Shown: in pieces, positions 52,241 to 62,025 of the stretch
Numbering within the stretch: the stretch's first letter is position 1
Layout of the letters: the number at the start of each line of letters is the position of its first letter
Assembly (NCBI GenBank): GCA_977006965.1
Contig: OZ345354.1
Span: 558,001-622,000, forward strand
Length of the DNA: 64,000 bases
Direction: 5' to 3'
Origin: Phymatolithon calcareum
Taxonomy: Eukaryota; Rhodophyta; Florideophyceae; Hapalidiales
The notes under the pieces: model-generated
What the model saw: the letters and a program-made list of their open reading frames with translations, nothing else
Databases searched by the model: none
Told to the model about the DNA's origin: nothing
Translations under genes and position numbers: made by a program

Positions 52241-54517
52241 CTATCTCTCTGGCGTCGGAGTTTTCCCCAATATTTGGAGTGAACGCACAGCATCGAATAG
52301 TTCCTTTTGCTCATTTCGAGAATACATCACAGCAGCAGGCGCATTTCCACACGCATTGGACTCAATTATTTTCGTCATCTTCAGCTTCTTATTCGACATA
52401 TCCGGTTCAGTCGATGATAGAATGCGCTTTTGGGAAACTTTAACCCCAGTTTCCCCACTTACAGACCTGGAATTCGACGATCTTGCAGCAGAGCATCTCT
52501 CCGATCGTATTCCATGTGTGCTATGTTTCTTCATCACCTTTCCATGGTTGACATTCGCAAGAGCAGCTAGCTTATCGGCATCAATAGAATGGCACGGAGA
52601 CGGAGTAGACTCTAAGGCCCCACCCTGCCCGTTAGATCCTGAACCAGGCTTATTTTTGCGAGCTTTCAAAACCTTGGCGCGAATGTGTCTCCGTTTCGCG
52701 GCAAGCCTAACACTGTCGCATTCTTCCCTGACATTACCTTTGCCATTCCTATTCTGTTCCAAGGATGAGTCATCGGAAGGGCTAGGTGTTTTCATCTTTT
52801 CTTCAGAAATTTGCATCGGGAGTTTCGCCGGCAAGCTTTCGTTGGAAGTTGAACGATTGCCAGGATTAGAGTCTGCGGCAGACGTAGGCGTCAAACGTGG
52901 AGACAAGCAAACAACGTCGTGACCAGGAACATGATGCGGCCGCGTGGCATCATACTTTTGAGATATGTGACGCACAGAAACGGGAGGCTGACTGCTCCTA
53001 ACTTCCACAAGACTGGGCGTTGTGCACGGACTTCCAGGCGGTTTTTCGGAATCTGAACTGGATACATTCGCATTCCTCCTTGCATGGCTTGGTATAGCGC
53101 TGCGCTTTTCGACGTTGTCAGTGGTTACCTGCCCTTGCCCTTTCGCCTTGCGTAGAGCACCGAGCTCATGTAACACATTCCCAAATCGCTTCAGAGCATT
53201 ACATTTTGCACAATTGGGGTCCGGGCCGTCAGGATGCGCGTGACGTGGCATATGGGGGCCTTTTTCAACCACAGTCTGAGAAAAGCTGCCTTGAATCTCC
53301 TGCGACGCTGGAGAGGGGCAAATACCATACGGTACTGCAGGAGTCAATGGAGAAAGTGCGCTGTAATACGACGTGTGTCCATTTGGCTGTGCAGCAGCAT
53401 CTTTCACAACAGATGGGGGAGGTTGAATTGCGTATGAGCGTCCATCAAAAGGACCAGACGGTGGATGCGGTGACTCGTTATAGAGCGTAGGTGACATATG
53501 TGTGTTTGCCGGAGAACCGTTCACCCCCAGATAGGGGGAGTAAACGCGGGTTAATCGAACGGCTCCTGCAGGCACTTGGCCAAAGACATGTGGTTGGGGT
53601 GACTGCAACAAATTTGGAGAAGGCATTTGAGGAGATAGACTTGGACGTGTCGGATGGCCAATTCCATTCACCATTGCAGTCGGAAAGAACTGGTAGTTTT
53701 GAGGACATGGATTGCCAGCTGCATCGATAGGCACAGCAGACAAGGCGGGGCTTGGCGGTTGTTGTACCAGCTGCGGATGAGGCCACTGAGGATTCAAATG
53801 CGAATGAGGATTTCCTTGATGGTATAATGGAACATGCGGTATCTGATGCTGCATTTGAGGATGTACCGAATACGCAATGGGCTGCACAGGAGACGGGTGC
53901 TGCAGATACGGCGACGGTGCTGCTGGAGCAATGACATGACCGAACGAATTGACAGGGTAAGCAACTTGCACAGGGCCATGCTGCTGGAGCTGGTACTGTA
54001 TATTCTGGTGATCATGAGGTGGGGACTGTGTAGATGGCGCATGTTGAAGCTGTTGCACAGCAGCTTGTTGCTCACTTCGTACCTTACGGGGATACGGTGT
54101 GGCAGATTTGCGCTTCGGGCGTGCTTGAGGGACATAATCATCAGTCTTGTCCCGTGCAACACGGTCAAAGTACTTTTGAGCGTGCGATCGCACCTGGGCC
54201 GGAGATCGGGTACCGACAAATTCGGTAACTTTTGCCCAATCTCGCTTGAACCTTTTCAAGCCTTCCAGCATTCTGTCATGCTCCTCCGGACTCCACATCT
54301 CACGTGTTTTCGTCGCAGTGTACGGCTTTCGGGGCCTGGGTTTCTTTGCCGGTTCCAGAGCTTCGGGCGACCGTGCAGGGTTGGGGACGTGAGGTGGCGG
54401 TGCTGTCGGCGGAGCAGTAACATACCTAAATGAAGGGGGACCGTCGCTCCAGATGGGTAGGGGTTGATATTGCACCAAACCATTCGGCCCTGGCTGCAAA
54501 GACGCATGTCCTGCCAT
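52241..54517 (-). CDS. SHAQKYF-type single-MYB transcription factor (CCA1/RVE-like)
   Basis: 758 residues from ATG 54,517; the longer frame has no ATG further upstream. A single MYB repeat at about residues 68-122 has the signature KPYTATKTREMWSPEEHDRM, then LKRFKRDWAKVTEFVGTRS, and ends in RSHAQKYF (110-117). That motif defines the CCA1/LHY/REVEILLE and related families, which bind evening-element DNA in plants and act in the circadian clock. The rest is Pro/Gln/His-rich, with a compact Cys-containing segment (DPNCAKCNALKRFGNVLHEL) near residue 425 that may be a second conserved element. Clock function in this organism is inference. Confidence 0.88.
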   Translation of the reverse strand: MAGHASLQPGPNGLVQYQPLPIWSDGPPSFRYVTAPPTAPPPHVPNPARSPEALEPAKKPRPRKPYTATKTREMWSPEEHDRMLEGLKRFKRDWAKVTEFVGTRSPAQVRSHAQKYFDRVARDKTDDYVPQARPKRKSATPYPRKVRSEQQAAVQQLQHAPSTQSPPHDHQNIQYQLQQHGPVQVAYPVNSFGHVIAPAAPSPYLQHPSPVQPIAYSVHPQMQHQIPHVPLYHQGNPHSHLNPQWPHPQLVQQPPSPALSAVPIDAAGNPCPQNYQFFPTAMVNGIGHPTRPSLSPQMPSPNLLQSPQPHVFGQVPAGAVRLTRVYSPYLGVNGSPANTHMSPTLYNESPHPPSGPFDGRSYAIQPPPSVVKDAAAQPNGHTSYYSALSPLTPAVPYGICPSPASQEIQGSFSQTVVEKGPHMPRHAHPDGPDPNCAKCNALKRFGNVLHELGALRKAKGQGQVTTDNVEKRSAIPSHARRNANVSSSDSEKPPGSPCTTPSLVEVRSSQPPVSVRHISQKYDATRPHHVPGHDVVCLSPRLTPTSAADSNPGNRSTSNESLPAKLPMQISEEKMKTPSPSDDSSLEQNRNGKGNVREECDSVRLAAKRRHIRAKVLKARKNKPGSGSNGQGGALESTPSPCHSIDADKLAALANVNHGKVMKKHSTHGIRSERCSAARSSNSRSVSGETGVKVSQKRILSSTEPDMSNKKLKMTKIIESNACGNAPAAVMYSRNEQKELFDAVRSLQILGKTPTPER

Positions 54518-55341
54518 GTCTGAACGATAACGGAGCCAAGGAGGTAGCGCACAGCAAACGGGCACAAGAGACCAAAGCTACGAGTTGAGGTCTGCAACTC
54601 ACGAAGTCAAGTCTTAGTTCACAAAAAGATCACGAAGAATTGAACTGTACAGTACATGAGTTCCGCGCAATTTTGAGATGTTTTCTGGGGACTGTCGCGG
54701 GCTAAGTTCCAGGTGTGTGGGGCTTGTACGTCTTGGGAATACTCGACGCGAAAGTGCTGTTGGTGGCGGATGTGAATGCTTCAAAATCATTAAAATTTAA
54801 GTCTTTTACGGTTTTGAAGTGCGCCCAATGGAGAAAGAATTGAAAATAAATAAAATAGTTTTTTGGTTATTTTCTAAGAGAGACACCATTCATTCGCTGT
54901 CAAGGGTATGGAAAATATCTCATAGATCGCGATGATTTAAATGAAAAATCCAAGTTCGGAGACTTTTGCACGTGTTTTATTTGTCGGTCACCAAAAAATC
55001 GCGTGAAGTAGACAAATTTCAGCACTGTAAGCTTCGATAAGAAACGCCACCTTTGAACACGAGACCAATCACAACCAAGTTTCTTCGGGAGCTGAAACTC
55101 GAGATCGACATGTCCCTTCAGATATTGAGTGTTCCATTGGAGTATTGCACTGTTTGAAAGACCATGTTTTCTCCATGTTTCTTCCACGCATGCATGCCCT
55201 CGTTTCGAACTGAAATTCTGTATTAGTTTTTGCACCACGCCCGAAAGGCTTTGCAATGAGCGATTTTTCGCAAAACGGCCACCGCTCATTAACGTTCACT
55301 TTCCGATTTAGTGCACCTATCATATGTGCAGCAGAAGCGCA
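54518..55341. other. Intergenic DNA upstream of the MYB gene
   Basis: TACAGTA at 54,648-54,654 lies about 130 bp upstream of the MYB start. No gene recognised. Confidence 0.5.
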
Positions 55342-56055
55342 CTAAATCGTGACGCCTGACACCAAATTTTTGATCGCATCGATCTCGATGAGTTCATCGA
55401 GCGACCTGATGCAATGGTCGGCTCGAGCGACCTGCGGTGCTTCGGCGCCTTCACGGTCTATAAACACAGAAGTTGCTCCCACGGCATTGGCCCCGTCGAT
55501 GTCGTCAGCCCCGTCACCTACGTGCCACAGGTCGGAGACGTTGACGTCGAGTGCCCGAGCAATCGCATCGAACGCGGCAGGCTCAGGCTTGCGCACGCCG
55601 ACAGATGGACCCATAACGACGGCATCGAAAAACCCCGCAAGTCCGCATCGCTCGGGGTCTGTGTTACCGTTCGTCAACAAACCGAGGCGCGTCTTTCCCT
55701 TAAGCGCGACAAGTACCGGTACCACGTCGTCGTACAGCCGGATAGAATCGAATCTCACACGCATGTAGTGATCGATCAGCACCGCTGCAGCTGCGTCGGG
55801 TGATGCGTGCCCTGTGCGACTCAGGACAAGCGCAAAGGAGCGCTTGCGCACTTCTGCAAAATCATGCGGACCATCGCAGAGCTCTGCCATTACTTCCTCG
55901 CGAGCGTCGCGCAAATGGGCAGTGGTCACCTGACCCGGCTTGACATCGCCGCGAGATTCCATTGCGGCGACCGTCGCCTCGAGGGCTCTTCTGTGCACGT
56001 CCGCAAAATCCCACAGCGTCTGGTCTGCATCGAAGCTGATCGCGAGAACCGGCAT
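55342..56055 (-). CDS. HAD-superfamily hydrolase (subfamily IA)
   Basis: 237 residues, intron-free. Motif I SFDADQTLW (nucleophile Asp about 8, acid Asp about 10), motif II LLTNGN (Thr about 128), motif III Lys in GVRKPEPAAFDAI, and motif IV WHVGDGADDIDGANAVG are all intact. The C1 helical cap between motifs I and II fits FMN/phosphoglycolate-type phosphatases. Substrate unknown. No targeting peptide is evident, so probably cytosolic. It diverges from BRX1 across 272 bp. Confidence 0.9.
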   Translation of the reverse strand: MPVLAISFDADQTLWDFADVHRRALEATVAAMESRGDVKPGQVTTAHLRDAREEVMAELCDGPHDFAEVRKRSFALVLSRTGHASPDAAAAVLIDHYMRVRFDSIRLYDDVVPVLVALKGKTRLGLLTNGNTDPERCGLAGFFDAVVMGPSVGVRKPEPAAFDAIARALDVNVSDLWHVGDGADDIDGANAVGATSVFIDREGAEAPQVARADHCIRSLDELIEIDAIKNLVSGVTI

Positions 56056-56327
56056 CGTTCAGACGCTTGCAACATGCAGGGTTTTCGGATCGCGAAATGG
56101 CATCGCACATTGTTTCGGAGGTCGAGCAAATGCAGCTGCTCGGCCTACCGCAAATGGCCTCTGCGATGAAAGATTCTTGCATCATTCTGAATTTTGTAAA
56201 AAAAAGTCTGTAATGCAATCCATGTGAAATTACAGTGGAGACGACGGGGATCAAATTTTTTGTTCGTCACTCCTCCCTGAACCTGCAGGGCGCACATCGG
56301 CTGGCGCTATTCTCATTTTGCTTCGCG
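56056..56327. promoter_or_regulatory. Divergent promoter region, HAD gene and BRX1
   Basis: 272 bp between the two start codons. No TATA box stands out. Confidence 0.4.
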
Positions 56328-57164
56328 ATGGCTGAAGCGCAGGAAGTTGTCGCCGCAACTCATGCCGAGCGCCGCGGCAAGAACAGGACAAGGGTACTCT
56401 TTCTCTCGACCCGTGGGATCACTACGCGCTTTCGCCACCTGATTGAGGACCTGCGTGTTTTGCTGCCGCACGCCAAGAAGGAGCCCAAGCATGACGCCAA
56501 ACACAGTTTGGAGATTGCAAACGAAATTGCGGAGTTGCGAAATTGCGACACCATTATGCTTTTTGAAGCACGCAAGCGACATGACCTCTACCTCTGGCTT
56601 ACGAAAACACCTTTTGGTCCGTCAATCAAATTTCATGTTGACAATCTGCACACCATGAATGAACTTTCTTTCCCGGGTAACAATCTGATGTATTCTCGCG
56701 CATTGTTAACGTTTGACGCGCAGTTTAGCTCAACCGCCATGCTGCGAATGTGTAGGGAATTGCTCACACAAGCTTTCACTGCTCCCAATGGCCATACCCG
56801 AACCAAACCATTTGTCGACCACATTATTGCGTTCTACATTCTGGATAGTCGCATTTGGCTTCGCCACTATCAAATTGTGGATGCTGCGCTTGACGATAAG
56901 ACGCAGAACAAAGATGTGGAGTCCACCGTGGTGGAAATCGGGCCTCGCTTGGTGCTCACACCTATCAAATGCTTTTCGGGTTCATTTTCTGGAGCCACGC
57001 TTTGGGAGAATCAGGCATACATTAGCCCAAATGAGGTGCGAGCAGCTATGCGCAAAAGAGAAGTTCAAAAAACGATTGGCAAAAAGTCGCAAAAGTCGAA
57101 GCGAGCGCGCTACGTCGCCCGGAACAAGATTACCCATGACCCTCTAACTAAGATTTTCCAGTGA
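56328..57164 (+). CDS. BRX1: Ribosome biogenesis protein BRX1 (Brix domain)
   Basis: 278 residues from ATG 56,328. An in-frame ATG at 56,235 would add 31 mostly hydrophobic residues and is less likely. The Brix domain begins at RVLFLSTRGITTRFRHLIED and includes FFEARK-like LFEARKRHDLYLWL, GPSIKFHVDNLHTMNEL and the C-terminal IGPRLVLTPIKCFSGSFSG, close to eukaryotic BRX1. A basic tail (KKSQKSKRARYVARNK) fits nucleolar targeting. BRX1 is needed for assembly of the large ribosomal subunit. Confidence 0.93.
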   Translation: MAEAQEVVAATHAERRGKNRTRVLFLSTRGITTRFRHLIEDLRVLLPHAKKEPKHDAKHSLEIANEIAELRNCDTIMLFEARKRHDLYLWLTKTPFGPSIKFHVDNLHTMNELSFPGNNLMYSRALLTFDAQFSSTAMLRMCRELLTQAFTAPNGHTRTKPFVDHIIAFYILDSRIWLRHYQIVDAALDDKTQNKDVESTVVEIGPRLVLTPIKCFSGSFSGATLWENQAYISPNEVRAAMRKREVQKTIGKKSQKSKRARYVARNKITHDPLTKIFQ

Positions 57165-57408
57165 CTTTACTAGCTTCGCAGATGCCCATTAGCTTGTTTT
57201 TCTAGAAAATTATTGTAAACACATTTTCCCGGACCCCGCGTTAATGAAGAGACATACATTATATCCACCGTGCCACATACATTTAAGGACACAAAAACGA
57301 CAAACTTGATTTTGCCACTCAGATGGACCAGTGATTTTATCTGCCACAGCTCTCAAGACACAGACAGTTCTACTTCTTCGACTAGGAAAAGTATTGCCTG
57401 CCCATCGG

Positions 57409-58533
57409 CTAAGCAGAATACTCGCCAAAACCCTGAAGGTACAACGACAGAGCCGTCGCCACCTTTTCTGGCGATTCCTCAAGCACAAGAGACCCCATGT
57501 CAGCGATGTCAAGCCTTGTTACAGTTGCCGGATTGAAAGAAGAATATGCATCTTCGGAGTGGAAGCGAAGCGGTGATTCACGACCAGAAATCAGCAAAGT
57601 TCTTGTCTTCAACTGTCCTAACTTGGCGGAAATGTCTGGACGCTCAATTCCCGCGACGAAAAAGCGCACCATGTTGGGGATGTTCAAACGGTCCAGCTCA
57701 TCTTCAATTGTTTGTGTCAAGTCATAGTTGTTATCACGAGTCGACTGCGACAACCATCTTTCCAAAAATCGATCCTTGGCACGACGACCCAGTCCAATTC
57801 CTTTCGTGTAAATTGCATCAGCAGAGGAAAAGGTACGCTCCACGAACGTCGCTCCGTAAAATAGCGATGACACAAGCACAAGACCGGCAAATGATTTCGG
57901 CTTTTCCAACGCAGCGCACGTGAGAATTGAACCACCAAGACCGAAACCTATACCGATGACACGACGTAACTCAAATCGTTCAATAACTTCACATACGGTT
58001 TTGGCCAATTTCGTGACATTAAAGGACGTTGACGAGTCGACATCTGGGGCGTCAGGCATGTGACCAGGGGCAGTGAGGTGAAAATGTGCATACGCGGTAT
58101 CGAGCTCGGGGCATACTCCAGAACTACGACAGAAACTGAAGAATGGGGAAAAGCACGACGGAGCATTCATGGCAACATCGTGGAAGGTGATGACGGGAAT
58201 CCTCGATGCTCGATTCGCGACGCGAGGCGGAGTCATTATCTGTACGACAACGTCGTTCACGGTTTGCACTTCATACGTCCAGTTTTCGGGAACTTCGAAT
58301 GCAGCGGCATTTCCTTTTTGTTCGACGACTATTTCGAAAGCGGCATCGTCATCGATGGCGAATTTGTTTCCCCCCGACATCGAAGAACAAGCAGAAGTGA
58401 ACCTTTTCGAAGATGTTGAGTTCAAATGCTCTGCGGGACCCAGCAGCTCCTTTGGCAAGGCACGTTGTGCTGCAGTGCTGTACTCCCACAGTAAGTTCGG
58501 ATGCAACGGATCAAAAGTTGGAATACTGTACAT
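57409..58533 (-). CDS. NDRG-family alpha/beta-hydrolase-like protein, no nucleophile
   Basis: 374 residues from ATG 58,533; an ATG at 58,380 would give 323 and removes little. The NDRG pattern is visible: ITFHDVAMNAPSCFSPFF (family HD-G-N...CF-pLF), FHLTAPGHMPDAPD, VIGIGFGLGGSI, then ALEKPKSFAGLVLVSS and a C-terminal LLISGRESP. The elbow GFGLG has Gly where active hydrolases have Ser, as in other NDRG proteins, which are considered non-enzymatic. Cytosolic or signalling role unknown. It converges with BRX1. Confidence 0.85.
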   Translation of the reverse strand: MYSIPTFDPLHPNLLWEYSTAAQRALPKELLGPAEHLNSTSSKRFTSACSSMSGGNKFAIDDDAAFEIVVEQKGNAAAFEVPENWTYEVQTVNDVVVQIMTPPRVANRASRIPVITFHDVAMNAPSCFSPFFSFCRSSGVCPELDTAYAHFHLTAPGHMPDAPDVDSSTSFNVTKLAKTVCEVIERFELRRVIGIGFGLGGSILTCAALEKPKSFAGLVLVSSLFYGATFVERTFSSADAIYTKGIGLGRRAKDRFLERWLSQSTRDNNYDLTQTIEDELDRLNIPNMVRFFVAGIERPDISAKLGQLKTRTLLISGRESPLRFHSEDAYSSFNPATVTRLDIADMGSLVLEESPEKVATALSLYLQGFGEYSA

Positions 58534-58673
58534 CTCAAGAACAATTTCATACCTCAACTGCCAAAAAATTGAGATGCAAAAACGGTCATACTCGATCGAC
58601 CGAAAAAAATTGAATCAAGGTTCGCAAAACGTGGAGGCGCCTCATTTACTATACCGAGCAATTGGCAGACAGA

Positions 58674-59261
58674 CTATTCCGCACGATCATCTCGAGCGAA
58701 AGTTTTGGAAACAGCATCTGCTGATACTCGGAAGAAGAGTAGTAACAAACCGACGCTGGTGACGCCGGATATTCCGCTGCCCAACGCGAGCAAACCGACA
58801 ACTGCCGTCCGAATGACGACGGTAATACGGTTTAGAACATAAATGTCCGATTGATATGGATGTAATGTGTATAAATTGACGAGAGTCTGCAACACATTCC
58901 AGATGATAGCGCTGATGAGGGCAGCACCGGACGCTCCAGCAAACGCGCTGAACGCATTGACGTGGGAATAATCTAGCGCCTTTTTCAACGGTGCGGAAGT
59001 AGTCTTTTCAGTCACACCGAGACGCTCCATTGATTCTTGCACTTGAGCTAAAATACGCTCATTCGGAGGCAATAAGCGTGTCGGCTTTTCTGCTGGCTTA
59101 AAGCTGGTCCGTTCGGCATCGGCGCTCTCTTTTCGAAATCGAACAGGCGTGCCCTCCTTACCATCCAAGGAGCAAACGGGGGTACAGGTGGACTTCAATT
59201 TTGTTCTCGTCCTCTGGATGTTTGTCAGAACATGAACTTGAAACGCAGCAAATGAATCCAT
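58674..59261 (-). CDS. Small two-span membrane protein, DUF3082-like, probably plastid
   Basis: 195 residues. A basic/Thr-rich leader of about 60 residues looks like a transit peptide. Two hydrophobic spans follow: AFSAFAGASGAALISAIIW and, after TLHPYQSDIYVLNRITVVIR, a second (AVVGLLALGSGISGVTSVGL). The pairing of the NRITVVIRT segment with a Gly-rich second helix resembles DUF3082 proteins of cyanobacteria and plastids. Function unknown. TACTGTA lies 8 bp upstream of the ATG. Confidence 0.65.
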   Translation of the reverse strand: MDSFAAFQVHVLTNIQRTRTKLKSTCTPVCSLDGKEGTPVRFRKESADAERTSFKPAEKPTRLLPPNERILAQVQESMERLGVTEKTTSAPLKKALDYSHVNAFSAFAGASGAALISAIIWNVLQTLVNLYTLHPYQSDIYVLNRITVVIRTAVVGLLALGSGISGVTSVGLLLLFFRVSADAVSKTFARDDRAE

Positions 59262-60726
59262 TTCAGACTACTGTAGGTTTGGTCCGACAAGTTGGTGAAT
59301 AACGCAAACTCAAAATGCCAGTGTGCTCGTTGAGTGCAAGTCAGACATGAAACGGGCGCGGCCAGAGCTCAGACTGCTTTTGGCAATTATCATACACGAG
59401 ATCTCCTGTTTTCTGTACTGTAAATGAAGGCATTGATCCAAAATACCAACTACCCATTTTGAATAGCTGGCATCAGTCTACTGTACCTACCTTTAAAGTA
59501 ATCAGCTAGTGTACCAACGGATTGGCCATAGATTTGGTTGAAGGGAAGTGTTTATAATGGAATAAAACAGAAAACAAATGCGATTTAATCCGACAGAACA
59601 ATTTCCAGGTGTCGACGCACAAATTGAATTCCATAGATGAATCAATCTTTCACGCCCTCACAACTATTAAGGGCGAATGGAGGGAGAGTTTCCCATCATG
59701 TGCCTCTACTTGAAACGTTCACATATCGACAACATCTGGGGTCTGATAGTGTTCAATAATAATATATTTCTCATTTTTTTTGCTCTGCTCGCAGGTCAAC
59801 GCAAGCTTTCTTTCACGCATTGAATAGGTGAGGCTCTTAGAGGAGAACGTGTCTCAGTGTTTTGGACAATGAGCATCATGATGCTCCTCGGAAAATCGTT
59901 CCACTCATTTATCTTCGCCTCCTCCTTGACCAATCTCGCCTCTCTCCACCTAATTTGCATCATACTGGCTCTGTTAATGGGCAGTGTGTTGGCATCATTT
60001 ACAAAAGCTTGTATGATACTCACCGTCCCAAAAACTTTCACGACAAAATATTCGACTACTTCTGAATCTGCTGGCACCATGCGAATTATTAATTAGAATT
60101 CACGGCCACAGTCCAAATATTTTAGGAACTGTGTGGCCAATACTCAAAAAGTCTGAAAACAATGCAACCAATGGTGATTCGCGATGTGTTCGCCAATCGG
60201 GGAAAATTATGCGCCGACGTCGTCCAACGGTCCTATAGGACCATGGAAGGACAGAAAACAGCCTTCTGGTCCAAAAATCTGCCAGCGATGGCCAGCTCTG
60301 CCCAACGCTGCCCAGCGCTGCCCCGCAAAGTGCCCGCCGCCGATATTCTACAAAATTCCGACCCTTCTCGCAGACGGACGAGTTTCCTCAACAAACAACA
60401 CACACACACACACACACACAACACAAACACCAACACTCTTATCGAAGTTCAAGAACTTTGTCAGAGTCAACTCTTAAGCTTTATTTCGTGAACACAATCA
60501 TGGCGGATGTGTACGTAACCGATTTCTGCGCATTAAACGGGGACAGCGCCTGTTGTGGCGAATCTGCGAGCGGATCTTCTATCGGTGAAGTTTGGGTCTG
60601 ACATTTTCTTCCGCTATCCTTATCGTTAATATCTCATGGCATTTTGCCTCTGCAATCTTCATGTCCTGTGACCTCCGGTTTATCTGGCGAAAATAATTTG
60701 CTCTTGCTGGAAACCGTTTGAAAATT
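59262..60726. other. Intergenic DNA upstream of eIF4A
   Basis: TACTGTA occurs at 59,269 and 59,416. A CA microsatellite lies at 60,398-60,420. The part after about 60,480 is probably the eIF4A 5' untranslated region. Confidence 0.5.
60398..60420. repeat. (CA)n microsatellite
   Basis: About eleven uninterrupted CA/AC units followed by imperfect ACAAACACC sequence. Confidence 0.85.
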
Positions 60727-62025
60727 ATGGCCTTTGGTCCTGACGTTGATTCGCTGCAATCGGCTTCCTCCAACCATAGTGCTGCAGGAGAACCCGTACA
60801 CGTCCCAGAAGCCGCTGCGCCGGAGAATGGCGCAGGCGATGTTCAAGTCTCCAACGAAGGAGCTGGCGAGATCGCCACAAACTACACCGAGGTCCACGAG
60901 ACCTTTGATGATCTAAACCTCAAGGATGAGCTTCTCCGTGGCATTTATGCCTACGGTTTTGAGAAGCCATCGGCCATTCAGCAACGTGCTATCATGCCGA
61001 TGATCAAGGGTCGTGACACAATCGCCCAGGCTCAGTCCGGTATGGGTAAGACTGCCGCATTTGTTATTGGTATTCTTCAAAACATTGACACTAGTGTCAG
61101 AAAGGTCCAAGCTCTGATTCTTGCTCCCACCCGTGAGCTTGCTCAGCAGATCCAGAAGGTCGTTGTTGCTCTTGCCGAATACATGGGCCTTCATTGCCAC
61201 ATCTGCATCGGTGGTACTCTGGTGGTTGAGGATATTCGCATTTTCCAGAATGAAACCCCCCATGTGGTTGTTGGTACTCCCGGTCGTGTCCATGACATGA
61301 TTCAGCGTCGTGCTTTGGGAACTTCGGCCATCAGGACTTTCTGTCTTGATGAGTCTGATGAAATGCTCTCCCGTGGTTTCAAGGAGCAGATTTATGACGT
61401 GTTCCAGTTCATGCCGCCGACTTGCCAGGTTGGCCTCTTCTCGGCTACGATGCCCACTGAAGTCCTCGAGATGACGGAGAAGTTTATGCGTGACCCCATT
61501 CGTATTCTTGTCAAGAAGGATGAGCTTACCTTGGAGGGTATCAAGCAGTTCTATATTGCCATTGAGAAGGAGGACTGGAAGCTTGACACTCTTTGCGATC
61601 TCTATGAGACTCTTACCATCACCCAGGCGATCATCTATACCAACACTCGCAGAAAGGTGGAGTGGCTGGCTGAGAAGATGGGTGAGCGCGATTTCACCGT
61701 CTCTATGCTTCATGGAGACATGGACCAGAAGGATCGTGACACTATTATGCGCGAGTTCCGTACTGGATCATCGCGTGTTCTCATCACCACCGATCTTCTT
61801 GCCCGTGGTATTGATGTGCAGCAGGTTTCATTGGTTATCAACTATGATCTGCCCACCAACCGTGAGAACTACATTCATCGTATTGGTCGATCTGGTCGTT
61901 TTGGTCGCAAGGGTGTGGCCATCAACTTCCTCACCGACGCTGACGTCCGAGCCCTTCGTGATATTGAACAATTCTACAACACCAAAGTTGAAGAGATGCC
62001 CATGGATGTGGCTGACCTGTTTTAA
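60727..62025 (+). CDS. EIF4A: ATP-dependent RNA helicase eIF4A
   Basis: 432 residues from ATG 60,727. All DEAD-box motifs are present in order: Q motif ([12 protein letters not shown]), motif I AQSGMGKT, Ia [10 protein letters not shown], Ib TPGR, motif [35 protein letters not shown], and [13 protein letters not shown]. The ending [11 protein letters not shown] is typical of eIF4A rather than eIF4A3. eIF4A unwinds mRNA 5' leaders as part of eIF4F. Two departures: motif I has Met for Thr (GMGKT) and motif II is DESD. Third positions are rich in C, T and G, as expected for a strongly expressed gene. Confidence 0.95.
   Translation: MAFGPDVDSLQSASSNHSAAGEPVHVPEAAAPENGAGDVQVSNEGAGEIATNYTEVHETFDDLNLKDELLRGIYAYGFEKPSAIQQRAIMPMIKGRDTIAQAQSGMGKTAAFVIGILQNIDTSVRKVQALILAPTRELAQQIQKVVVALAEYMGLHCHICIGGTLVVEDIRIFQNETPHVVVGTPGRVHDMIQRRALGTSAIRTFCLDESDEMLSRGFKEQIYDVFQFMPPTCQVGLFSATMPTEVLEMTEKFMRDPIRILVKKDELTLEGIKQFYIAIEKEDWKLDTLCDLYETLTITQAIIYTNTRRKVEWLAEKMGERDFTVSMLHGDMDQKDRDTIMREFRTGSSRVLITTDLLARGIDVQQVSLVINYDLPTNRENYIHRIGRSGRFGRKGVAINFLTDADVRALRDIEQFYNTKVEEMPMDVADLF

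Noticed and set aside
54518-54565. Upstream extension of the MYB protein
   Set aside because: The first in-frame ATG is at 54,517; the earlier codon is GTG.
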